From Tethya wilhelma (Eukaryota > Porifera > Demospongiae > Tethyida > Tethyidae), in NCBI GenBank assembly GCA_964030475.1, contig CAXIPT010000001.1, positions 18,749,270 to 18,813,269 on the forward strand: a stretch of DNA of 64,000 bases, written 5' to 3'. Below, in pieces: positions 24,101 through 35,435 of the stretch (within the stretch, counting starts at the first letter, position 1; every line of letters starts with the position of its first letter). Position numbers and translations under genes: made by a program. Below the pieces are notes generated by a model. The model had not been told where the DNA came from and did not search any database. It saw only the letters and a program-made list of their open reading frames with translations.

Positions 24101-27075
24101 TCGTTCTAAGGCGCTGGTCTTGGAAGAGATGGTGCCACGCTCCTACCAAGAGCTGCAGAGCCTCGTAGAGGTCAAAGTTCGTAGTCTGTGCATCAACAAG
24201 CAAGCTGCACCCGTCCTTCGTAGAGATGAGTTTGTAGATTACGTGCGATCGCTGACACTGCACAATCCAAACGACCTGGAGCAGGACGAGGAAGAGTTCG
24301 ACCTGGCCTGTCATTTCCTGCACGAGACAGGCGCCATAGTGCACTTCAAGTCTCAGGTCACAGGCATCAGTGACCTGTACTTCCTTGACCCGCAATGGCT
24401 GTTCAACACGCTGGCCTCCGTCATCAGGTCATGGTCCATTGGGAGTGTTCCTAACCCCGTGATAACGAGTGGAGACTTACCCCGTGTGTTCCAATCGGCA
24501 GAGATCCCACCCAGTCTCTATACGAGCTTCCTGGTGATGCTTGAATCGTATGATATCATTGTTAGTTTGGACTTTGAGAAGGAGTCGTACCTCATCCCCT
24601 CCCTCCTCCCACGCTCCCCACCCTCACACTATCCCTCGTACGACCTCCTCCAGTCCGACCCCAACCTGATCACCCAGTACATCCAGTTTGGCTACCTTCC
24701 ATCTGCCCTCTTCCCTCAGCTCATATCGCGGGTGATCCTCTACGTCCGCCAACTGTCGGGACAGCTGCTGGCCATTGATTTCGATGATAATGACGATGAC
24801 TTCATTGATGGGGGATTCCCCTCCAGGATGGTAGACTCACTGCTGCAACCGGTGAGTTCGTTAATCAAACACAGCCTCTCCTTCCATGTTGACTCCAAGG
24901 GATACGTTGTCCATGACGACCCGGCCGAGTCCCAGCCCCTCAGCAGGAAACTGTGGGCTCTTTCGACCGCCAACCTCACTGCCACACCCAGCATCCGCCA
25001 CCGCAGTCTCACTCAGAAACTTGTTGCCATCTCCACGCCCCTTTTTCAGCGTCTCTCGTCGACTCCACCCTCTAGTGTCGACCACCAATCAGAGAACAGC
25101 AGCCCCTCTCTGTCCCATTCCGATAGCTTCGGTTCCTACATATTCTGGAAGAACGGCCTCTACGTCGAGTTCCCATGTGGGACCAAGTTCTGGATGGAGG
25201 CGTGTGCCAGTGCCGTTGCCTTGGTGATATCGGGTGATGTGATCCAGCGTGTGAAGGTGCTATCGTTCCTCACGTCCAGCATCGATGCCCTGGTGGAGGA
25301 GTGCTACAGCGGCCTCGAGACCACGTCTTATAGCCCATGTCCTTCCTGCCTGAAGAGGTTCTGGCAGGAGACGTCTTCTAGCAGCCAGCATCTTTCCTTT
25401 GCAACGTCGGATCTTGAAATGTCCTACAGCATTAACACTTCCATCATCTTGAACGAGTTCAAGGAGACCATTGCCTACACCTGTAACCCTAGCAACTCGG
25501 GTGCACACTCTCGTACCTTCTCGGGGTCAAAGTTCGTTCTCAGTCAAAGCCCCTCCCCCCCTGCCTCACCTCATCTGGCCGATGATGTCCCAAAGGTGGC
25601 TGTTCTCGAGAACACACTGACGCTGTTTCCGTTGGCAACCACTGTCCAGCAGTCCCTCATCTCCTCTACCATACTGTGTCCGAAGTGTGAGAACCGTACG
25701 CCCCTCCAGGCCATCTCGCCCCACGTCCTATTGGTCGATTTCAAAGATAAGCTCCTCCTTAAATCACGCCTGCTGCAGTTTGACGAAACAGAAGCATCTC
25801 GGCTGGGTAGTGGAGGCTTTGGCAAGGTGAGATGATGGGTTAACTATTTCTGTTTATTAATGTTAATTTCTTGAGTTTAAAGCTAGTTAAGTAACTATAT
25901 ACATTACTATTTTCATACATATAGATTCATGAGATTCAACCACACACATACACTGGCCATAATTTGGTTATTGAATGTTTCCATTCTTCCATTTCCCAGG
26001 TCTTCAAAGGTACCTATGACGACGTCCCGGTGGCAGTGAAGGTGTTCAGGAGACGCTACTCACAAGCCATCCTCCTCCAGCGCTACAAGAACCTCCGAGA
26101 AGAGCTGACGATCATGAGCAACCTGAGTTACCCGAGAGTGGTGGAGCTGGTGGGGGTCTGCTTCAAACCCCTGTGCATGGTGCTCCACCTGGCCCCCCAG
26201 GGGTGCCTGTCAGACCACCTCAGACTGTGTCCCAGTGGGGTGAAAGCAGACATGGCACACAGACTCCTCTTTCAGGTATAGACTGGTCACATGATAGTCA
26301 CATGTTCTTTTTGCCATGGTAGCACATTTAATGGACTTTTAATGGATGTTCAAATTGAATGTAAAGATAGCATAGTGTTTAGTCTATGACAATGAAAGAA
26401 TCTTCAACTAAGATAAATTAATCCATTTTCAGTGTCTAGCTGCTTAGTCACAACTGAACTGTAAAGAATTAAGCTGCTATTTGTAAGATGCATACATGTA
26501 CTGTGTGAATTTTTTTCAGAGAAAAGAACTTGTAGTTGGTTGGATTCGAACCAGAATCTATAGACTGGAGTTCGAATGCTCTTACCACTGAGCTACTAGA
26601 ACACATTAGCTGTGAAAGCATAGAATAGAAGTACTAGTATCTTACCAATTATTATTATTATAATGACAGTGTATGTACATCATGTGACTGTCACATGACC
26701 TCACATGCCCCTCCCCCTCCAGATTGCCGATGGTATCCGCTACCTTCATTCTCTCTACATCGTACATAGGGACATAAAACCAAGCAATGTCCTTATTTGG
26801 TCGATACATCCAGACCACGGGGTCAATGTTAAACTAGCAGATTATGGTGTGTCTCAATTCTACACCCCCGGGGGGCTGAGAACAGCCAAGGGGACCGAGG
26901 AGTACATGGCCCCCGAACTATTTCACAGTCATGGCAAAATCACTTATGATGAAAAGGTGAGTACAGCAACTAAGTCGTTATAATATAGCTGTGTTGCTAC
27001 TTGCAGAAGTTCATTATTTTCCAAAGATATACAACTGTGCAATCTTTATTTGTAACTAATCCATTTATCAATACN

Positions 27076-27112
<37 letters not shown>

Positions 27113-29618
27113 AGGTCGATATTTTCTCCTTTGGTCTTGTACTTCACTACGTTGTGACAGGACGGAAGCTCTTCCCTAGTCTCATTAGCAAGAAGGATCA
27201 GCTTCATCGCGTCTACAACTGTGACATCCCTCGACTGAGCTCAGCGCTGGCCGAATCAATGACTGAGATGAAGCCACAGAACCCTCCAAAGAAGCTGACC
27301 AACATCTTGGAAAATGGCGTCCATCCTGCAGCACGTACAGAGATCCTAACATCATGCCACTCTGTGTGCATGCAACAGCTAATGAAGGACTGTCTCTCTA
27401 GTAACCCCCAAGACAGACCCGCGGCCGAGGGGGTGTGTAGTCGTCTCCTAGTGTGCCCAGGAGGGATGCCCCAGGCTAATTACTACATAACGACTCCGGT
27501 GAAGTGTGCAACCTACTGTAGGGATACGGAACAAGTGGTAGCAGTGCAGGAGGGGTGCCACAAGGTGACGCTGATCCCCAGAGGGACGTGGCAGCTGCAA
27601 CAGTGTGCCATTCCTTATAGCGAGGAGAAGATCAGTGCACTAGCTGTCATTGGGAAGGAGGTCTTCTTTGCCTCCGAGAGCAGCAACCTCGTCTTCTCAT
27701 TCCAGCTTCCCTCGCTGCAGGCGGGGCACATCTCCCCTCAGCCACTGGTGGGGACGCCCCTGTGTATAATTAGACAGCCTGCTAGTGATGGGATGAGGAT
27801 CATTGTGGGCATGAGTGGGGGGAGACTGGCTGTGTTTTCACCACCCCCCATCAGGGGTCATATACTGGAACAACCCCCCTATGTCACACAGGTACATGAG
27901 AGGAACTAGCTAGTATGGATGTTGAATGTACGTAATAATAGTGTATCTAGCTGTGATGTCATTGTGCTAATTAGACATTCAGTTTCAGTTTCAAAATGGG
28001 ACTAACTGAAGTTTATGTGTTTGTACAGGAAAATGTTTCTTATTCTGTAGAACCTGCTATGCACGCATTCTAATTAATGCACTCATGTTCACACATACCT
28101 ACATACATATGCTCTCAGGTTATGAACAATCCAGACGCTCATAAGACAGCCATATCCTGCGGGGTCTACCACAACCGCTATGTCTGGTGTGGGTGTGGCC
28201 GCTATCTAATTGGGTTAGACCCTAATGATTATCTCATGAAGTACTACAAACCTGTACTGCGAGACCAGTCTCCCATCACCATGGTAACAGGTAGCCATGG
28301 TTTCATATGGGTGGGATTTGAGGAGCGGAGTGTGATGGCGGTGTGTGATCTCGTGCGGGGAGCTATTCCGGACACCATTGATTGCCAGTGAGTGGTACAT
28401 GCTATAAGATACATATAGCGGGTAAATTTGGTGCATGGGCTTAAAGGAACTGTGTCACTATGAAATTGTAAGTGGTGTTTTGTTACTAAAAATAAAATTT
28501 TCGACATTTTGTGACGTATTTTGTTTATAGGTGGGTACCACATTTGGTAACGTTTGCATACTACTTCGTGTATTGTGCATTTTGATGGTCACGTTCATTT
28601 TTAGAAACAAAATGCTGCTTAAACTTATTATAGTGAAACAGTTCCTTAATTTGGTAAATTTGTATTTTGCAATTTTAGTATTATAATTCTGCATACTATA
28701 CATGTACGCATGTGTATAAAACTGTTTGGCAATTTTGAGAATTATTTTCTGATCTGCTAAACTTAATTCTTGCCAAATTTACCCGCTATACAATAGTTCT
28801 ATCATCTGTATAAAATTTAATTATAATGTAAATTCGATACTTGGTTACAAAGGTTATTATTGCCTCATTGCCAGGCATCTTCTCTTCACTTGTTTACACA
28901 CAAATATGTTGTGCACGAGTTGTTGGATGAATGAGGCTTTGGTTTTGTATGACACATTGAGATTAATTCAGTGAATCCCATCTTTTCAATGGTTTCTGTT
29001 TCCATATAGAAGTCTTCTGTTGATTGGTAATTATTAGGGAAAAGCAAACAAACATTTGTTGCTATGGTTTCTCTGTAAACAGAGACTAATGAATGTGATA
29101 AACAATGCAAATGACATACTTCTTTGTCGCACCATAATGAACTGGAATTAGAAACTAGGAATTCAAAACCAGATGGAATGGATCCTTCTAGCCATAAATG
29201 ACTATTTTTTTTCAATTCCGGTTCCATTTCTATAATTTCTTTTGATTTGGAATTGGAATTAGGAATAAAAAACGAATTTCAAGATGGTAATTATTATGAT
29301 GTCTCTCTTCCTGTCTCTAGAACTATCCTTGGTCGCAGTGGTGTACTGACAGCGCAGGCCGTTGTCATGGAGATAGAGACGGGTGCTGGTTGTGTGTGGG
29401 TGGGGACTCGCGGAGGTCACCTGTTGGCCTTCAACCCTCTCTCGTTTGACGTCCTATTGGTCCATCAGAGACAGACCACTGTCACCACAATCGTATGCTT
29501 GAACGATCGCGAGGTGATGACGTTTGGTGAGGGTGTGATAGGTGAGAGGAGTGAGGATGGGGAGGTGGTGAGCACCGGGATGTTCACCGTCTGGAAGTCC
29601 TATGTCGGCATCGACTGA
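19082..29618 (+). CDS. LRRK-type Roco protein kinase with an extra N-terminal Ras-like domain
   Basis: Eleven exons join in phase to 1880 residues: 19082-19228, 20365-20466, 21195-21329, 22122-22280, 22506-23228, 23304-25826, 26000-26275, 26723-26956, 27115-27891, 28119-28387, 29321-29618. The start is the ATG in CCATGG at 19082. Residues 8-180 resemble a degenerate Ras-like GTPase: Walker A GSEGCGKTS, then FVLMYRPDKEESID and NIVVVENHFES where G4 would be. After an ankyrin-like helical segment come LRRs (about 284-480). The Roc domain has GEKGTGKTT near 505, DFAG and THID; COR follows. The kinase has LGSGGFGKV, the lysine of AVKVF (1277), HRD (1370-1372), DYG (1395-1397, as in LRRK2) and APE. 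The C-terminus looks like a WD40-type propeller. LRRKs phosphorylate Rab GTPases; that substrate is not shown here. All catalytic residues are present. The intron at 23229 uses a GC donor. Confidence 0.93.
20217..20362. repeat. (TC)n array with 27-N gap, serving as polypyrimidine tract
   Basis: TC repeats on both sides of the N run (20264-20290) end in the AG acceptor of Roco exon 2 at 20363-20364. Confidence 0.9.
26532..26602 (-). pseudogene. tRNA-like sequence in a Roco intron (tRNA relic or SINE head)
   Basis: On the minus strand an A-box-like TAGCTCAGTGGTAAGAGCA is followed about 35 bases later by a perfect B-box GGTTCGAATCC. These are the internal RNA polymerase III promoter elements of tRNAs. 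The T arm pairs partly, but the acceptor ends pair poorly and I cannot form a clean 5-bp anticodon stem, so no anticodon is assigned. A degraded tRNA or the head of a tRNA-derived SINE fits best; a functional tRNA is unlikely. Confidence 0.55.
28410..28796. mobile_element. MITE-like element, ATAGCGGGTAAATTTGG ends, in a Roco intron
   Basis: The left end carries ATATAGCGGGTAAATTTGG and the right end its near complement (CCAAATTTACCCGCTATA). The right half (TGTATAAAACTGTTTGGC onward) matches elements at about 41307-41445 and 47103-47288. It is non-coding and lies between Roco exons 10 and 11. Transposon origin is inferred from the inverted ends and copy number. Confidence 0.55.
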
Positions 29619-29869
29619 TGGTGATGTAATGATGATGTCATTGTTTTTTAATATTTTCAGTATTCATGCAGGACCATGTACAGTTCTTTTTATTTAGATA
29701 GCTATTTAATCTAATGTTTTCTACTTTTTATAGCATTTGTATTGTAACCACAATAGCAATTAATTAATTCCCAAATCTTATTGACGACCCTTTACCACAT
29801 GTTCCCACGTGGCCAACCGATAAACAAAGCTACAAAAAAATAAAAATCAAACTTGGAACAGAGCTAGCC

Positions 29870-32623
29870 ATGTCCAGTAGGATTATTGTGAAGAACTTGC
29901 CAGTGAAAGCCACTGAGAAACGTCTCAGGGAGCTCTTCTCCTCGTGTGGAGAGGTAACGGACGTCAAGTTGATGAAAACAAGGAAAGGATTGTCCAGGAA
30001 GTTTGGGTTCATTGGTTTCTCGTCAGAAGAGCAGGCGCAGAGTGCCGTGAGTCAGTTTCACAAGACGTTCATTGATGCCTCTAAGGTGGAGGTAGAGATA
30101 GCCAGACCTTACCAAGACCCCCAGCTGGCTAGGCCATGGAGCAAGTACTCCAAGGGCAGTTCTGCTCACACCAAACACGAGAGAGCTCTGGGCAAGAAGA
30201 CAGGTAGCAAGGATGATAAAGGGGAGTCTGCTAAAGAAGTTGAGAAGCTATCCTCTCAGCTGGTACAGAAACTGGAAGAATGTGAGGAACTTGAAGAGGA
30301 GCCTGAGTTTCAAGAGTTCCTTGATCTTCACAGACACAGCAGTCAAGTTCAAACATGGAGGGACCAGGCAGCTGCTGGGGAGGCTAGGAAGAAGGATAGC
30401 AGCGCTAGGAGCAAACGCAAACAAAAGACGAGCAAGTCTGTGGACAGTGAAGGGGATAGCCTGGATGATGACAGCGAAGAGGAGGATGACCCTGTAATTA
30501 GTGGCAATGAGGAAGACCCTACAATTAGCAGCAGTGATGAGGACAACCCTGCAATTAATGCTGAAACAAGTGACATGGATTATTTGAGAAGTAAAATGAC
30601 CTCGTCTCATCATGAAATGGAATCTGACAGTAGTCTGGAATCGGAATCAGACAGTGACGAAGACGACATGGAGGATGATAGTAAACCGATCGAAAAAGAC
30701 TCCACCCAGCTGGCTAGCACCCCTCACACACTCAAGATGCTAGGCCTTCCTTTCAAAGCTACTGAGAAAGATATCCAGGACTTCTTCCATCCTCTGACAG
30801 TGGTGTCAGTGAGGTTCACAACAGACGCTGAGGGTCGGCCATCGGGAAGAGCCTACGTTGACTTCCAGACCCACGGGGACCTGAAGGAGGGGCTGAAGAG
30901 GCACAAGGATTGCATCGGGAGGCGCTACATTGAGCTCTTTGAAGACAGAGGACCGGAGGAGAAGAAAGGAGGGAGAGACGGGCGTGGTGGTGGGGACAAA
31001 CCGAGGCCATGGGAAGTGAAAGGGACTGGCGATACTGAAACTGAAAGCATTGCCGAGTCGGGACGACTGTTTGTCCGTAATCTCTCTTACACCACCAGTG
31101 AGGAGGAGCTGACCAAACTGTTTGAGAGCCACGGCCCCCTGACAGAGGTGATGCTGCACCTTGACAAGGTCACCAACAAACCCACTGGCATTGCATTCAT
31201 TACCTACATGTTACCAGAACACGCTGTGAAGGCGTTTGAAGCTCTGGACGGACAGATCTTCCAAGGAAGGCTCCTTCACATCCTCCCAGCTAAGACCAAA
31301 CGTGGTTTTAATGAGAGCACACCATCTTCTCAACCATCAGCAGCTGGGAGTTCGTTTAAGAAGAAGAAAGAGCAGAAGATGAAGGACGAGTCTGGGGTGG
31401 GCCACAATTGGAACACTCTCTTCCTTGGCTCCAATGCTGTCGTCGATGCCATGGCTGATCGATATTCGGCTGATAAAGGTGCCATTCTGGATCCCAGTTC
31501 CCAAGGATCAGCAGCTGTCCGCCTGGCTCTCGGGGAGACACAACTCATCAGTGAGACACGTGAGTTCCTTGAATCCCATGGAGTCAAACTGGAGCTGTTT
31601 GAGCAGAAGAAACCAAAGAGAAGCAAGACAGTCATCTTGGTAAAGAACATGGCATTTGGTACCAAGGATTCTGAACTCCATTCTCTGTTCTCTCCATTTG
31701 GCACTCTCAGACAGATTGTCCTCCCTCCCTCTGGCATATCAGCACTCGTGGAGTTCACCGATCACTCCCACGCTAAGGCAGCCTTCAAGAAACTTGCTTA
31801 TACTAGTTTCAAACACCTCCCCCTCTACCTGGAGTGGGCCCCCGTGGGGGTCATTGGAACCCCCTCGTCGGCTGTGGGGGGCACTGCTGACTCAGCAATA
31901 AAGGACCATAAGGGAACAGTAGGTGAAACTGAACAGGTGACAGTGTTTGTGAAAAACTTGAACTTTTCAACTTCCAAGAATAAACTGAGAAAGCTCTTCT
32001 CTGAAGCTGGTGAGGTCGTTAGCGTCTCTATCGCTAAGAAACACAGCACTAGTGGAAGCTCCACCCACTTCCTCTCGATGGGATATGGGTTCGTAGAGTT
32101 CAAGACCCCCAGCTACGCCCTCAAGGCCATCAAGACACTGCAACATGTCGAACTTGATGGGCATCAATTAGAACTGAAGCTCTCCCACAGAGAGAATCAT
32201 CAACAGCAGTTGGGTCACTCGAGAAAGACTGCCAAACCAACTGAACAAGTTTCAGCCAAGATTCTCATAAGGAACATACCATTTGAGGCAAGCAAGAAAG
32301 AAATAAAGGAGCTGTTTCGGATATTCGGTGAACTCAAGTCAGTCCGGTTGCCACAGAAGTTTTCTCTCTCTCAGGGAGAGCATCGCGGGTTTGGGTTTGT
32401 GGAGTTCATGACGAAGGAAAATGCAAAGAGAGCCTTCAATTCTCTCTCGCACAGCACTCATCTTTATGGGCGTCGGCTTGTGCTGGAGTGGGCGGAGCAA
32501 GAGGAGAGTGTGGAAGCCATAAGAAAGAGGACAGCTGAACACTTTCATGGCTTCAAGACTCCCTCGGCAAAGAAAAAGAGAACTGATAGTCAACTCTTAC
32601 AAAACACATTGGACAACACATAG
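29870..32623 (+). CDS. RBM19: RBM19 / Mrd1, multi-RRM ribosome biogenesis factor
   Basis: A single exon encodes 917 residues with six RNA recognition motifs, the architecture and approximate length of RBM19 (yeast Mrd1). It is a nucleolar protein that binds pre-rRNA and U3-containing complexes and is needed for 18S rRNA processing. The RRMs lie at about 3-82 (RIIVKNLP / KFGFIGF), 288-365 (LKMLGLPF / GRAYVDF), 398-476 (RLFVRNLSY / GIAFITY), 590-660 (VILVKNMAF / ISALVEF), 693-775 (VFVKNLNF / GYGFVEF) and 797-880 (ILIRNIPF / GFGFVEF). Between RRM1 and RRM2 is a Lys/Ser/Asp-rich acidic linker (EEDDP repeats), usual for nucleolar proteins. The ATG follows TAGCC, 251 bp after the Roco stop; the short spacer implies a compact promoter. 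No intron is seen. Confidence 0.96.
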   Translation: MSSRIIVKNLPVKATEKRLRELFSSCGEVTDVKLMKTRKGLSRKFGFIGFSSEEQAQSAVSQFHKTFIDASKVEVEIARPYQDPQLARPWSKYSKGSSAHTKHERALGKKTGSKDDKGESAKEVEKLSSQLVQKLEECEELEEEPEFQEFLDLHRHSSQVQTWRDQAAAGEARKKDSSARSKRKQKTSKSVDSEGDSLDDDSEEEDDPVISGNEEDPTISSSDEDNPAINAETSDMDYLRSKMTSSHHEMESDSSLESESDSDEDDMEDDSKPIEKDSTQLASTPHTLKMLGLPFKATEKDIQDFFHPLTVVSVRFTTDAEGRPSGRAYVDFQTHGDLKEGLKRHKDCIGRRYIELFEDRGPEEKKGGRDGRGGGDKPRPWEVKGTGDTETESIAESGRLFVRNLSYTTSEEELTKLFESHGPLTEVMLHLDKVTNKPTGIAFITYMLPEHAVKAFEALDGQIFQGRLLHILPAKTKRGFNESTPSSQPSAAGSSFKKKKEQKMKDESGVGHNWNTLFLGSNAVVDAMADRYSADKGAILDPSSQGSAAVRLALGETQLISETREFLESHGVKLELFEQKKPKRSKTVILVKNMAFGTKDSELHSLFSPFGTLRQIVLPPSGISALVEFTDHSHAKAAFKKLAYTSFKHLPLYLEWAPVGVIGTPSSAVGGTADSAIKDHKGTVGETEQVTVFVKNLNFSTSKNKLRKLFSEAGEVVSVSIAKKHSTSGSSTHFLSMGYGFVEFKTPSYALKAIKTLQHVELDGHQLELKLSHRENHQQQLGHSRKTAKPTEQVSAKILIRNIPFEASKKEIKELFRIFGELKSVRLPQKFSLSQGEHRGFGFVEFMTKENAKRAFNSLSHSTHLYGRRLVLEWAEQEESVEAIRKRTAEHFHGFKTPSAKKKRTDSQLLQNTLDNT

Positions 32624-32666
32624 CTTCATTTTCAATGTTTACCATACAGTGATGTGTATGCATATT

Positions 32667-32672
32667 AATAAA
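32667..32672 (+). promoter_or_regulatory. Candidate polyadenylation signal of RBM19
   Basis: AATAAA begins 44 bases after the RBM19 stop codon, a normal distance for this signal. The convergent membrane-protein gene ends at 32759, so the two 3' UTRs lie very close or overlap. Confidence 0.55.
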
Positions 32673-32758
32673 AAATATTACGCTAAAAGTTTCCTAATAT
32701 GTTTGTGGTTTTTATTGTTCCATCCCTTGCATGGATCACATGACGTACAATACAGTTG

Positions 32759-33277
32759 CTATGACAACACTAGGAGTACAACATTGACTACTGTTATTAG
32801 GATGAGCAGTGTCAGTAAGACCACACCCACTCCAATCCTGAGGGGGAAGTCCTGGAATTAGAATTAATTACCAAGATCATAATATAACTATTATTTCATT
32901 ACATAATGATGACATCATACCTTAGATGCCTCCATGTCCTCATCATCATCATCATCATCGCTGGCTCCGATGTAGCTGGGCTTCTTCTCGGGGAAGTTAC
33001 CAGGGGGTTCGGAGGTCGCAGCCATCTCATTCAGCTCGTAGTTCTTTGGATTGGCTGTATGGGGAATGGATGAATGAACTCACCACCAGGAGCTAGCATG
33101 GGAATGGGACTGCACACTCACACTTTGTGTAGTTGATAGCATAGATGTTGTACAACGCTATTATCATGAACACCAGCCCAACTGTGGCTGAGACGGAGTA
33201 GACAGCATAGTGAATGAAGTCCCTGTCCACTCCTGAGAAGTCACGGAAGATGTGAAGACCCAGCAACATGGCTCCAA
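32759..33277 (-). CDS. Small membrane protein, 3' exons only
   Basis: Three exons join in phase on the minus strand: 33122-33277, 32921-33054, 32759-32851. The translation has one membrane span (HYAVYSVSATVGLVFMIIAL), a hydrophilic segment with NPKNYELNEM and a run of aspartates (GASDDDDDDEDMEASK), and a C-terminal hydrophobic helix (GVGVVLLTLLILITVV) ending in LVLS. The first exon opens in mid-codon after a good acceptor, so at least one upstream coding exon is missing; an alternative is initiation at the internal ATG of GAMLLGLHIF. Where the 5' exons should lie there is a truncated kinase copy (33377-33666), which may have separated or displaced them. I do not recognise the family. The gene is convergent with RBM19. 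Confidence 0.6.
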
Positions 33278-33376
33278 CTGAAGGGGAAGAAAAGAAAGAG
33301 AGACAGAGAGAAAATCTTGATATACTTATAGTTTGTTTTCCGGACAAGACAACCATTAAAGCTGGTGGCAATTACA

Positions 33377-33666
33377 CTAAGTCTTCTGTGCTACATCCTC
33401 TGCACCGTCATTTCCTCCTTCAAGCAACACCTCGTGAATGGTCTTTCCAGCACACACCAGCCCACCAACTTTAATCTACACATCAAACACACATCATTGA
33501 ACAACACTGTGTCTAGATCAGAGGGTGTTTCCCAGTTTACCTCTTCAACTGAGCCATAGGATCCAACTCCCAATTGTCTACCAGTGGGTTGGGCATCCCT
33601 CATGATAAAACGACTCAAGTTTCTGTCATTTTGAAGAGCACGCAACTGTCTCCTTATGTTAGCCAT
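33377..33666 (-). pseudogene. Truncated copy of the kinase gene 5' end
   Basis: Exon 33541-33666 encodes the same start as the gene at 40748 (MANIRRQLRALQNDRN, then QLGVGSYGSVEE, a glycine-rich loop), and the start of exon 2 (from 33475) follows with IKVGGLVCAGKTIHEV. The copy ends after EDVAQK, where similarity stops abruptly at about 33384 and a stop codon follows at 33377-33379. It lacks the HRD and DFG regions, so it cannot be an active kinase. The similarity continues upstream into promoter sequence. It lies directly downstream of the Kelch exon, in the same orientation, as expected for a tandem duplicate cut short. Confidence 0.85.
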
Positions 33667-33690
33667 GTTTTTGCATAGCTAAGCACTGTA

Positions 33691-33740
33691 ACAGCCCCAC
33701 CCCTTTTTTGTCACGATTGTGCAATGTGCGCATGCGCGAA
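33691..33740 (-). promoter_or_regulatory. Duplicated kinase-type promoter block
   Basis: The sequence ACAGCCCCACCC..CTTTTTTGTCA followed by GTGCGCATGCGCGAA lies 30-70 bases upstream of the truncated kinase start and matches the block at 40771-40813. Conservation may only reflect recent duplication, but a related motif also precedes MMACHC/Roco. Confidence 0.4.
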
Positions 33741-33922
33741 TAAGCCACTTTCACACAATGGATTGCACACTAACCATAATTCAAAATATATGCTAACTAT
33801 AACTGAAATAAAAGAGTAAAAAGAACAACAACAAATGATTGTTACCACGGGTTGGGGAGGTTTTATCAGGGTTCACACATCTATAATAGGACAAAAGACA
33901 ATGAATACAAAAACTATAAAAT

Positions 33923-35352
33923 CTAATCACCATTCTCAAAAGTGGCAATGTGTAGTTCCTTTGACGATGCTCCTGCTCCTCCAGCCACCAACAGCTCTCC
34001 ATTGGGAAGGATGGTACAGCCAAACCGGTCACGTTCTGTTAGTAGATAACCAACCTTGAACCAGCTATTGGAACTAGGTTGGTAGGCATGAATGGCTGAA
34101 CTGTTGTAACCTCCAAGGGCAAGTAGCGAACCCTGGAGAGCTAAGGCAGTGGAGAATACCATTGGGAGATCTGCTAGTCTACTCCATGGAGATAGAGTTG
34201 CAGTCGATGGCAAAAGAGCATTAGAAATTAGTTGATTCAATGATGCACAATAGACTTGCTTGTTCGATTGCTTGTCATGATCTCTGAACCATCCACCTAA
34301 CATGTACACCATGTTACCAATCACACATGGTGTAAGATCACTGCATGTCTCAGGAAGGGGTGTGGTCTGGTACCACTGCCGATTGCTGCTGTCAAAGACT
34401 TCAACTCTTGAGAGGTACTTATCTTCTTCACCAGCTCCTCCAGCTACTAGTATGAATCTATCGTAAGAGATCATAGAAGGTTGACGGGATGGTGTGGTCA
34501 TGGGTGGGTAGGGCTGGGTCCAGACATTACGTTGATGATCCAGGACGAAGGCTTGATTAGTTAACTTATCATTAGAGGCGTGCTTTCCTCCTACTATCAC
34601 TAGTCGATTGTTGTGGGCCGCCATAGCATAACATTTGTTGTCAAGTGGTAGGAGTGTCTTTATTTCATCACTCTGTATGTCATAAACCATCACAGTTTGA
34701 GACTGTCCTCCTCCAATGTAGACTTTACTTCCAATGACGACTACACGTGGACAGTGTCCAACTGGCATTTCTCTGCCTCGCCTCCATTTCAACTTCAAAG
34801 GATGTCTCAGTTGAGATAATGGTGTCTATGGAGACAAACGATGAGAGAATCAGGCTTACATTACCATGTACAGTAATAATAAAAGCATGTGTGCATTGCT
34901 GGTATATTAACCCTCATGTTTCACAAAATCTTATTCTGCACATGTGGTTAATATAGCTGTTAATATAGCTTGAGTATATGCTCAGATGGTGTGTGTGAGA
35001 CAAATGCAGGGTCAACGTCTTAGAATCTTTGCTTTTTCTGATCATGTTTTATTGTCATGATGATCAAATATCTAGGTGTTGCCAAAATTCATGATATTGA
35101 GGTAGCAACAAGTTACTACTTATGCATGAGATTGTGAAGGCTAGAGAAGCTGGCCTGAGATATCTCCTCATACAGGATAGGATGATTGTATAATTCATCT
35201 CATGCATGCAGATCTTAATTACATGACATGTAAATAACTGTCCCTGTGATGCATGCATGGACACCAACCTTAGCTCTTTGCAGTTGTGCCTGACAACTCT
35301 TTAGTTCTCTTTCAAGTCTGCTGATGTCAGCATCTTTGTCCCTCAACTGAGC
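33923..35352 (-). CDS. Coiled-coil plus Kelch-repeat exons of the kinase family
   Basis: Two phase-0 exons: 35269-35352, a 28-residue coil (DKDADISRLERELKSCQA), and 33923-34825, a 300-residue Kelch domain ending in TFENGD. Kelch blades show VYIGGGQSQT, LVIVGGKHAS, ILVAGGAGEE, VYMLGGWFRD, LLALGGYNSS and LLVAGGAGAS. The coil is a close copy of the last coil of the kinase gene at 38675-38821. Two readings are possible. These may be the 3' exons of that kinase gene: joining after its sixth exon keeps frame and gives 802 residues. Or they may be the remaining half of a second tandem gene whose kinase exons are lost, supported by the degraded coil exon at 35436-35516. The Kelch domain itself is intact. 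A protein-binding role is inferred from the fold. Confidence 0.75.
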
Positions 35353-35435
35353 CTGCATAATCATGATACAATTAGAGTATCATATAAAAGTGACATGCAT
35401 AATGGGATTGTTTATACAACAAAATAAACTCATTT

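Noticed and set aside
30248..30613. Minus-strand hydrophobic frame over the RBM19 linker
   Set aside because: It arises from the complement of the acidic Lys/Asp/Glu linker codons.
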